This document shows, piece after piece, positions 1-8,200 of a stretch of DNA of 23,774 nucleotides (position 1 is its first letter; every line of letters starts with the position of its first letter). This stretch comes from Cytauxzoon felis (Eukaryota > Apicomplexa > Aconoidasida > Piroplasmida > Theileriidae). Where the stretch lies: the NCBI GenBank assembly GCA_020283715.1, contig JAIQCW010000148.1, forward strand, positions 1-23,774. Direction: 5' to 3'. The position numbers and the translations under genes are program-made. The notes beneath the pieces are model-generated. The model did no database searches, had not been told where the DNA came from, and worked only from the letters and a program-made list of their open reading frames with translations.

Positions 1-134
1 CTATTTAGCTCACCTCGACTCCCATAGATCGTCTCGGATTCTACGCCACGATCTCCGGGAGTGGCTATACTCTTTAGAGATAGGTAATTGGAAGAGCTGA
101 CGGCAGGATGGACCTCGAGTGGAGTGTCGAGTGG
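1..134. repeat. Mosaic palindromic element, copy 1 (truncated by window edge), exonic
   Basis: Right part of a copy. From the left: an inner cassette with CCCATAGATCGTCTCGG, then GCCACGATCTCCGGGAGTGG, CTCTTTAGAG, the linker taggtaattgg, the cap GCTGACGGCAGG, and the outer repeat GGACCTCGAGTGGA. It is translated in-frame in the minus-strand gene at 740-1. Confidence 0.85.
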
Positions 135-740
135 GGTGTTGATAATATTATATATATTATGAAATTTTGTATAGTTATAGTCCCCATATATTAGATCATT
201 ATAGAAATTAGAAATGATATTATATGTATCACCATGATGTGTAATATGGTGTTTATCAAAGAGTGTATAAAAATTTTTATTATTTATTAAATAATTTAAT
301 TTATCTATAGATGATAATTTAATACATTCAATTAATACTTGTAGAAGATAAAATATCATTACATCATCATTAATATATAATTTTAATATTAAATTATTAA
401 AATTTGTTAATATATAATTTGATATATTATAATTTATATTATAATTTTTATAATTTTTCATTATATAATTAATCATTGATAATGATCTCCATCTTATATC
501 AATTATATCATGATTTAATAAATTTAATAATTCTATACATTTTGGTGATGATTTTATATATTCATCTACTAATTTTATATTATTATTAAATGGATTACAT
601 AATTTATATTCATTATTATTATCATTATTTAATTTTAATTTCTTATTACCTTTTCTTATTACTTTCTCTACCCTTATAAAAGGGCATATTTCATCTAACT
701 TACCTTTTACTAAATATGATGAGATTATTATACCATTCAT
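1..740 (-). CDS. Partial conserved-looking helical protein, possibly Uso1/p115-like; runs off left edge
   Basis: On the minus strand one frame is open from an ATG at 740 to the window edge, about 246 codons with no stop (checked triplet by triplet). The first ~200 residues are Leu/Ile/Asn-rich and look all-helical, with a segment RWRSLSMINYIMKN followed by further helix pairs. That pattern is reminiscent of armadillo-type vesicle-tethering factors such as Uso1/p115, but the resemblance is weak and from memory. At about residue 200 the AT-rich protein passes without a frame break into the mosaic repeat (TPLEV, PAVSS, YLSLKS, ATPGDRG, ETIYGSRGE). An in-frame stop lies upstream at 783-785, so translation either starts at 740 or enters from an upstream exon I could not place. 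The 3' end lies outside the window. The reading frame is secure; the family is not. Confidence 0.6.
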   Translation of the reverse strand, partial: MNGIIISSYLVKGKLDEICPFIRVEKVIRKGNKKLKLNNDNNNEYKLCNPFNNNIKLVDEYIKSSPKCIELLNLLNHDIIDIRWRSLSMINYIMKNYKNYNINYNISNYILTNFNNLILKLYINDDVMIFYLLQVLIECIKLSSIDKLNYLINNKNFYTLFDKHHITHHGDTYNIISNFYNDLIYGDYNYTKFHNIYNIINTPLDTPLEVHPAVSSSNYLSLKSIATPGDRGVESETIYGSRGELN

Positions 741-917
741 TTCATTACATATAAATGTAATGATTATATTTTTATATATGTATTACATTTTTAATATTAT
801 ATTAGACATACTTTATAACATAGAAGGATCCATTATGGAGTGATAATCACCATACATTAAGATCATCTAAATACAATGATTTAATATTGAAATTACATCA
901 AATTATTTATATATTAA
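741..917. promoter_or_regulatory. Divergent intergenic region (177 bp)
   Basis: This AT-rich stretch separates two divergently read genes (740 minus and 918 plus) and should hold both promoters. No specific motif is recognised. Part of it could be the 5' UTR or an upstream exon of the minus-strand gene. Confidence 0.3.
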
Positions 918-1463
918 ATGCCAAAGTTTGGAATATTCAAACAGTTATCATGTTCATTACGTGAATCTATACTCGATGGTTTGGAATGGTACAAGTATGC
1001 AACACTCAAACAACAGCATATAGTAACACTAGTTAGCGGTGCTATATTAGGATTAATGGTAGGTGTTACTAGACGTAAAAGAAGATTAGCATCTGGTGAA
1101 TTTAGTGAAAATTTCGAACTTGAAGGATATAAAGTTACAAATGTGTCAGAATTTGAAGAAGATTGGAATAGATTATCAAGAGCTACACAAAGACAGCCAG
1201 GATACAAATACACTAAATTGTATAAGGCTTCATATTGGGATGAATCTCCAATACATTACCTCATGGTAATTTTATATGATGTAGAAATCATATTTATATT
1301 GTAGATACGACTATGGAGATCTAAAGATGACTTGGATACATATCGTAAATCACAAGTTTATAAGCAATTACACAAGAAATTGGAAACAAATACCTCAAAA
1401 ATATACCAAGACCTACCAACAGTGGTCCTAGACGACAACGTCAGGAGACAAATACCATTTTAA
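918..1463 (+). CDS. ABM-like dimeric alpha+beta barrel protein with N-terminal membrane segment
   Basis: Two exons (918-1265 and 1305-1463) joined across a 39-nt GT-AG phase-0 intron give a 168-aa protein. An in-frame stop would follow at the intron without splicing. Residues ~34-52 form one hydrophobic segment followed by RRKRR, so it is probably a membrane-anchored or organelle-targeted protein. The rest (residues ~70-150) has the layout of the antibiotic-biosynthesis-monooxygenase (ABM) fold: F-x2-D-W early, then QPGYKYTKLYK, then IRLWRSKDDLDTYRKS after the splice. The PGY/F-x-F/Y-x-(R/K)L strand and the later W-x-S-x-(D/E)-D-L-x-x-Y/F-R helix are typical of that family. The family includes heme-degrading and quinone-modifying members, but catalytic identity cannot be inferred here. 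The call rests on motif recall only. Confidence 0.55.
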
Positions 1464-1840
1464 CATAGTGATACAACTTTAAGTAATTTAATGTAATATG
1501 AATCATATATTATATGTTCATATAGCATGATTTAACGAGTACTCTGTATCCTATGTGTACTCTATATCAGAGCGGATTTGTAGCTGATTAGTTTGACCAA
1601 ATTGAAATGCATAACATCTAGTGTAGCCATTTAAATTTGAATGCAGCATTTTTATACGTTGGAGATAGATGTGATTATTGTTGGAGAGTGATGCAGTATG
1701 ATATTTCATCCCACTGTTAACCTTGGGATATTGATACAAATGTAAAAGTTTGTAGACTAAATGTATTGATTATATGTTAAGTAATATTAATTAAATAATT
1801 TATATTTTGGTTTATACTTTGTAAGATTAAATGATAAAAT
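1464..1840. other. Intergenic region, 377 bp, nothing recognised
   Basis: AT-rich spacer between the ABM-like gene and the DnaJ gene. A 62-codon open frame on the minus strand (1739-1551) has no splice support, no recognisable domain and no codon pattern like its neighbours. The stretch presumably holds the DnaJ promoter. Confidence 0.4.
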
Positions 1841-3688
1841 ATGGGTCAGGTTGGTTTTGATTTTTTTTTGATAATGTATTGATGATTTATAGGATTACTA
1901 TGCTATCTTGGGATTAAAGAAAGGTTGTAATGAATCAGATTTAAAAAAAGCATATAGAAAACTTGCTATGCAATGGCATCCTGATAAACATCAAGATCCA
2001 ACTGCTAAAAGAAAGGTATAGTCTATTCTATAGATTACATCTACATTTTTATTAGGCTGAAGAAATGTTTAAAAGTGTATCTGAAGCATATGATGTATTA
2101 TCTGATCCTGAAAAAAGAAAAATATATGATCAATTTGGTGAAGAAGGGTTAAAAGGTACAGCACCTGGACCATCAGAACATGGTACTCACTCATATGTTT
2201 GTAAGTCTAATTTATTATCTATTACTCTTATAATTATTATTAGATACCGGTGTGGATCCAAGTGAATTATTTAGAAAAATTTTCGGATCTGATCGTGGAT
2301 TTATGTTCTCTACCGGCTTTGATGATGTTGGATTCGGTGAAGCTTTCAATATACAAACCGGTAATATACATCATAATCAACATCCACCAAAGAGTACTAA
2401 TTATGAACTCGATCTACCATTATCACTCGAAGAATTATATACCGGTACCGTTAAAAAAATGAAAATTACCAGGAAACGATTCGCTGGTAATAAAGAATAT
2501 AAAGAAGAACACATTCTCAAAATCGATGTTAAACCTGTATGTTGAAACTATACTCGTTATTTTACTCGCATCCACCTGAGGTTACAATCCAACTATCCTT
2601 TCCACTCGCCGTGGTGGCTCCTCCAATTACCTCCCCTCGGATTCCCGTAGATCATCCTCGGTATTTTGTTAACCCGGAAGAACGTAAAATTCAATCCCTA
2701 AGAACATAGAATTCTACCCGGAGGAACAAAGGTTGTCAACCCGGAAGAACAAGACCTCAAGTGAAATACCCGTAGCTGATCTCAGGGAAGCGGAGGGATA
2801 AGTAAATAAAGGAGCTGACGGCAGGAGGAACCTCAGGTGGAGTTTATATATGTGTATAATATACCTTGACATTTGATATAATTTACCAGGGTTGGAAGGA
2901 TGGTACTAAGTTAACATTTTCTGGAGAGGGTGATCAGCAATCACCACTATCACCACCAGGCGATCTAATATTGTAAGTTTCGTCATTTATACACAGTTTT
3001 ATTTCCAGTGTAATAAAAACCAAAAAACATGCAAAATTTGTAAGAGATGGTAATAACTTAATATACAAATTTACTGTACCACTTGTAAAGGTTTGTTGAA
3101 ACTAATGTAACCGAAGATTTCCACACGAGGTCCAGTCACTACCTCCACCTGAGGTCCAATTCAACTCTCTTCCACTCGGCGTGGAGCCTCTACCATTTAC
3201 TTCCCCCTCAAGTTCCCGTAGATCACTTTCGGGTATTCCACTTGAGGTCATATCATTACATCTCTGCCACGATCTCTGGGAGTGGCTCTACTCTTTAGAG
3301 ATAGGTAATTGGAAGAGCTCTCTGCAAGAGGAAGAGAGTTGGATTGGACCTCGGGTGGAGAGCTGACGGCAGGACGACCACAGGTGGAGAAGATAGATTG
3401 AATTGGACTTCGGGTGGAACTTCACTTCATTCCATTGGATATAAATCATTTCTATAGGCCTTGACTGGATTTCAGGCGACATTAACTACGTTGGATAATC
3501 GCAGATTGACGATAAGGGTTACGGAGATTGTATCTCACAGGTCTAAAAAGGTGATTGCTAAGGAGGGGATGCCGTTATCACGTAATGTTAATGAGAGAGG
3601 AGATTTAATATTAGAATTTGATGTAACATTTCCGGAGACATTGACACCGGATCAGAAGAAGCGTATAGTATCAGCATTTGGTGCTTAA
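1841..3688 (+). CDS. Class B (type II) DnaJ/Hsp40 co-chaperone
   Basis: Seven exons: 1841-1849, 1893-2015, 2056-2200, 2244-2536, 2890-2972, 3009-3090, 3458-3688. They sum to 966 nt, giving 321 aa. Hsp40 proteins stimulate Hsp70 ATPase activity and deliver substrates. The J domain (residues ~4-72) starts DYYAILGL and carries the diagnostic HPD at ~32-34. It is followed by a short linker rather than a long G/F region. There is no CxxCxGxG zinc-finger region, so it is class B (DNAJB1/Sis1-like). The two beta-sandwich client-binding domains follow ([15 protein letters not shown], then [15 protein letters not shown] and GDLIFVI, then the TLDNR strand), with the dimerisation tail at the end. The first coding exon is only 9 nt (M-G-Q). 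Introns 4 (353 bp) and 6 (367 bp) each hold a mosaic repeat, while the other four introns are 36-43 nt. The stop codon is 8 nt from that of the convergent gene at 3697. Confidence 0.95.
2572..2840. repeat. Mosaic palindromic element, copy 2, in DnaJ intron 4
   Basis: Outer repeats are CCACCTGAGG on the left and CCTCAGGTGG on the right. The left half has cap CCACTCGCCGTGGTGGC and an inner cassette containing CCCGTAGATCATCCTCGG. The right half has CCCGTAGCTGATCTCAGGG, linker taagtaaata and cap GCTGACGGCAGG. Both inner cassettes are of the AGATC/GATCT type, and a tandem array sits at the centre. Confidence 0.85.
2671..2750. repeat. Central tandem array of CCCGGARGAAC units (4 units)
   Basis: Cores begin at 2673, 2696, 2717 and 2740, spaced 21-23 nt. 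Three read CCCGGAAGAAC or CCCGGAGGAAC and one is diverged to CCCTAAGAAC. The array lies exactly between the two halves of repeat copy 2. Confidence 0.8.
3121..3418. repeat. Mosaic palindromic element, copy 3, in DnaJ intron 6
   Basis: On the plus strand the copy reads: left outer repeats, cap CCACTCGGCGTGGAGCC, linker atttac, inner CCCGTAGATCACTTTCGGG, then GCCACGATCTCTGGGAGTGG, CTCTTTAGAG, linker taggtaattgg, cap CTCTCTGCAAGAG. A nested outer repeat follows, then a second cap GCTGACGGCAGG. Relative to the DnaJ gene it lies in the orientation opposite to that of every exonic copy. Confidence 0.85.
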
Positions 3689-3696
3689 ATTTATAA

Positions 3697-4151
3697 TTAA
3701 AATGCACATTTACGTCTATATTCTCTTGAAGCGTCAGTCATGTTATCATTTCCTAGTCTTGGTAGGCCTGTATCTTCAACATTTTTGACACCAAAGGCAT
3801 TTTTGAATCTTGATGGTAGATTAGATGGATCCCAGCTTGTCCAATAACTACTTTCTAATGGTCGAAGTACTAGATCAGCAGTGAGACCAAATATCAATCC
3901 CCAAAATACGAATATCCTTAAAGCATCAACACGTCTTGCAAAATCATTATAAGTTAGACTCTTTCTGTAGAATAATTTCTTGGCTTCATCCCATGCTGCA
4001 TCAACCTATGGAGAATGTTATTTGAAACTAATAGTAAACAAACGTTATCTAAACGTCTACCAGTAGGAGCTTGACCTAAATAACGTGTAGAAAATCTGAT
4101 AAAGTGCGATTTTTGTTTTGGAATTAAACCAAGTGATTTAAAAATGTACAT
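3697..4151 (-). CDS. Small membrane protein with probable mitochondrial targeting; family not recognised
   Basis: Two exons (4151-4044 and 4005-3697), joined across a 38-nt intron that starts GTTTGTTTAC, give 138 aa. The N-terminus (MYIFKSLGLIPKQKSHFIRF...) is basic and hydroxylated with few acidic residues, as in mitochondrial presequences. A central hydrophobic stretch, IFVFWGLIFGLTADLVL (residues ~60-76), is a likely single membrane span. The C-terminal part is polar and ends ASREYRRKCAF. It could be a lineage-specific subunit of a respiratory complex or ATP synthase, but that is a guess from targeting and size only. Without the splice, both frames break within a few codons. It is convergent with the DnaJ gene, with an 8-nt gap between stop codons. 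Confidence 0.6.
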
Positions 4152-4344
4152 TTTATATATTGTGACTGGGACCGGGACCTCGACTGTCCCCACGACTATC
4201 AACTGACTAATAAAATCAAACATTTGGCAAAAGATTAACAAAGTTAGTGTGAATAGGTTATTTGATAACCTTTTTAATGTTGTTTAATACTTGAGGTACA
4301 AATCTGTAGTTGAAGAGTTTGTCTTTTTATCAGGTCGTCTACAC

Positions 4345-4602
4345 CTACCTTCCAGACCAGAACCCTGGGTATAATATAGGTCTTGGATTTGAAACTACAC
4401 CTTCACTATTGGATGGAGGTAGAAACTTCTCCACAGCTAATCGTCTATAGAACCTACACATTATAAATATTTTAATACTCACTTGTAACTAATCTTACCA
4501 CTCCCTCCTTCTACGCCAATTTCCACACAATTGATCAAAGAAGATTATATTCGTACGCTGTTTGACCTTTGATAAACTTTTCTTGCTCTTTGGCACCGCC
4601 AT
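4345..4602 (-). CDS. Probable organellar large-subunit ribosomal protein bL32
   Basis: Three exons (4602-4557, 4510-4483, 4453-4345) sum to 183 nt, giving 60 aa, the usual size for bL32. The N-terminus MAVPKSKKSLSK matches the hallmark (A)VPK-basic-S/T start of bL32, which structures the exit of the large subunit. The remainder (GGSGKISYK, FYRRLAVEKF, then a Pro-rich tail) is less diagnostic. Introns are 46 and 29 nt; the middle exon is only 28 nt. An alternative donor at the AAAG/GTC position gives a frameshift, which is why the donor after CAGC was chosen. A nuclear gene for a mitochondrial or apicoplast ribosome is the likeliest reading. The short length limits certainty. Confidence 0.5.
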
Positions 4603-5259
4603 TACACCTGAGCGTTGTGGTTTGAGGAAATGTGTAGTATGTACATTGACATGCTTTCAAAAATGTGTAATTTACACTGAAGTTGTATAATAACTAAAGT
4701 TTAAATAATAGGAATTTTTTTATAATGTTTTAAACCCCAAAAAAGTCGGGAATATTCTGAGGATATAATACCTCACTCCATGTCCCATCTACAGCAACAC
4801 ATTAAATAGTAAATCCATAATATCTCATTTGACCTCCATTCCACCTTAAGTCCAATATACACCTTCATCCTTCTATTTGGCATTCCACCTGAGGTCTTTC
4901 CACTCGCCGTGGAGGCCTCTTCATTTACTTCCCCTCGGATTCCCTGAGATCATCCTCGGTTTGTCTACCCGGAGGAACAGGAAGTTAGTGATGTAACCTC
5001 AAGTGGAAGTGGAATACCCGAAAGCGATCTACGGGAACTTGAGGGAGAAGTAATTAAAAGAGCTGTCTGCAAGACGACCTCAGGTGTAACGCCTAGTGGC
5101 AACGACGGGAATCTAACTTCATTGGATTCAACCTTGACTGGAAGTCAACATTTCAGCATTATATCATCTTCATTGATCAATTCCTCCTATATATCAAGTT
5201 CCACGTTGATTCAAAATGGAATTTGTGTATTTATTTACCTGTTTATTCCACATATAAAA
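4603..5259. other. Divergent intergenic region carrying repeat copy 4
   Basis: About 657 bp between the bL32-like gene (minus) and protein A (plus). From 4603 to 4840 it is plain AT-rich sequence with no recognised signal. From 4841 to 5100 it is the mosaic element. The last ~160 bp upstream of the protein A start is open in frame with the gene (from 5122) but lacks features of a real N-terminus. Confidence 0.4.
4841..5100. repeat. Mosaic palindromic element, copy 4, intergenic upstream of protein A
   Basis: Components: CCACCTTAAGTCC and CCACCTGAGGTC outer repeats, cap CCACTCGCCGTGGAGGC, linker catttac, inner CCCTGAGATCATCCTCGG, one CCCGGAGGAAC unit at the centre, then inner CCCGAAAGCGATCTACGGG, a diverged linker (taattaaaagagct) and cap GCTGTCTGCAAGAC, ending CCTCAGGTG. 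Confidence 0.8.
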
Positions 5260-8200
5260 ATGTTTGGCCATAACTGCGACACGTTCAATCCTCCTTTATT
5301 GTTGTACATTACACTCTTCTTTGTATTTTCGTTGTCATTACAGGACTTCAATAAGGGTAGTAGCACTAGCTTCCCTGTAATTGAAGTTGAATTGCTAGAA
5401 TTGACTGAGGATGCATCTGTGTCTACAGCTAAATTCGATCCAATGGATGTATTGAAAATGAATAAGAATACACAAAATGGTTACTTTGACATTCTCATCT
5501 AGAATTTTTTTAATCTTTAGAAGGTGGTATTTGCATGCTTCAGTCATCTAATCCTGTACCAACTGAGGCGTTAAAACCATTGGAAACATTTGTTATTGAT
5601 TTGTCCAGTGATGATGAATTTATAATTAAATGTTCATCTGGTCATTTGATAGGTATATTAACGGCCTATGGTATATGTTACAATAAGCAATTGGACTTGT
5701 TTAATGAGATTTGGAAGTCATGTAGTAATAAAACTATATGTAAAGTTACAAGGAGTACATTATCAAGTTGTAAAGATATAAACTCTAAATTTAGTCGAGT
5801 GACTTATGTCTGTTATAAATGTATAAGTTTTTTTTAGTTAATAATATTAATTTATAGCGTTTGCATTGGATTGTGCTTTATTTTATCCTTATGAGACACA
5901 GAATTATGAATTTTGTATGCAAGTTTGTTTGGGTTACATTGCTAGTTGTAGACCGAAATTTGATGTTGTGCCTAGGATTTTAACATTACGATGTTTGGAT
6001 AAGTTATTTATAAGGAATGGTTTGAATCATAAATGTCGTTTTCTATTGGGTAATTGATATATAATAAGTTGAATTAAAAAAATATATTTTTTTTAGAGAG
6101 CATACGTCAGGAAGATTCTGGTTTCAATTGGAATACATATCCAAATGATAGTAATTTGATATAGTGGTGAAGTTTAATATGTATATATATAGAGTATGAG
6201 ATTGGTACTAGGGTAATAAATAATTTGCAATGGCAGAAGGTCTTATTTTTGAATCCTATAGAGAATCCTATAGTGATACCATCGATTGTTCATGATGAGG
6301 GTTATTTTACTAGGGTATTGATACATTCTGTAACGAATAAGGAATTTTGGGTTAGATTGGTTGTAATAAATTGTGATGGTGCATGTAAAGAGGATCGTGA
6401 AGAGGTGAATGAGACCATAGAATGGATAGCTATGAGTACAGGTGATCATTCATCAGATTTGAATAGTAGAATATATGTTGGTACTGTAACGAACGAATTG
6501 AGTTCTGTTGTACAATTACCATTAGATCCGAATAAAGAATGGATTATATTATTACATATTCAGAATGTTGAGGATCCAATAAAAAAATCAAAGACTAGGG
6601 TTAGATCTGTAATGTTTTATGCATTATTATATAATAATGGTAGATATTTATTACATTTTCATGAGTCGAATAATTCATATGGTGAAGCTATTAAGATTGT
6701 TACTATTGGATATATAGCGATTGAGTATAGAGATTTGATATCATTATATGATGTGGATGTTCGTATATTTAAGACGATGACAGAGGGTATAGATTTTGTT
6801 AGAGTATCAATGACTGTACCTACTTCATGGACAAGTTCTATAAATTTATTTGCATCTAGTGTATACGAAGCTAAAGTGGTATCAAATAATATAAGATCGA
6901 TTATAACATCTATAAATATAGATGTTGAATTAGAAAGTCTATTAGATTTAGGTATGAGTGAATATTTATGGGATTTATCTATACATTATATCGTCTTGGA
7001 TAAGGCTATTACAGCTATGCCTATGATTATGGGTATAGTATTAGAAGATAATATAACGGTATTATTGAAGAGGATATGTAAATATACTAAGAAAAAAGTT
7101 GGTATTATAACTAAGCGTTCATGTTATAAGGAATGTATATCAACCCGTGAGATTAATAAATGTATAGGGAATGACGTGTTGAAATGTTACTCGGAGCGTA
7201 GCTCAATTTGTGAATTTATGAATGACAATCCATTACTATCATCATTAATAAGACGTTATGAAATTTTAATCGAGTCACTATCTGAACCCGACCCACGAAA
7301 GGAAGATAAAAACACAACCCCAAACATACAACCTGGAAGCGATCCACGGGAGCTGGAAGGGGAAGTAAATAGAAGAGCTGACGGCAGGACTAGCTCGAGT
7401 GGGACTGATATAAATGGTACTGCGACTGAGGTTGGTCCTGTCGTTGCCACTAGGCGTGGTGCCTCTCCCAATTCACTCCCCGTAAACGGTATAGCCACTC
7501 CCGGAGATCGTGGCGGTGGTGAAGGTAGTGAGGATGTAACCTCAGGTGGAACACCCGTAGCTGATCTCAGGGAAGCGAAGGGACAACTAAATAGAGAAGC
7601 CACCACGGCGAGTGGAAAAAGAGTTGGATTGGACCTCGGTGGAGGAGTTGGAATTATAGATGATTGTATATATGGTGAATGGGAATCTTGGTCTAATTGT
7701 AGTAATTATTGTGATGGTGGTATACGTATAAGACATCGTTTAGTTTATGTGGGGCAAAATATGTTGGGTATGGGGGATTGTAAAAATGAGGAGATTGATA
7801 TATGTGGGGTAATGATAAAATGTTCTGATTTTTGTTTGAAGCGTAAGGATATAAGAACTATTGATGAATATTATATAATATGGTCAGAGAATTGTAAGAA
7901 TATAATATATGATAATAAAATAATTATAAATTCAAAATTATCATTAGATATTATTACAGATAAATTATTTAATCGTAATAATTCATATAATAAAATAATT
8001 AATAAAGTATTATTAAATAAATATAATTATTGTAATAATGATATTAATTGGTCTGATTGTGATACCCCATGTTATGATAATACTAGAACCCCATATCAAT
8101 ATTTAAAATTACCATTATCATGTGAGGTAAAAAAAAGAGAATGTAAAAAATTAATAGAACAATGTAAAGAAGATATAAATAATATTAAAGATGATAATAT

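Noticed and set aside
914..1213. 99-codon open frame on the minus strand
   Set aside because: It is a shadow of the ABM-like gene on the plus strand, whose spliced frame and domain match are better.
4160..4205. Fragment with GGGACCTCGACTGTCCCC resembling an outer repeat
   Set aside because: Only a short partial match without cap, linker or inner cassette; may be chance or a decayed remnant.
5122..5259. Alternative upstream start for protein A at 5122
   Set aside because: It would add 46 residues before a good signal peptide, and the added region borders repeat copy 4; the 5260 start is better.
7256..7606. Antisense open frames over repeat copies (also 8945-9133, 16175-16504, 17861-18214)
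   Set aside because: The palindromic repeats are open on both strands in some frames, so long antisense frames are expected. They do not continue into sensible flanking protein.
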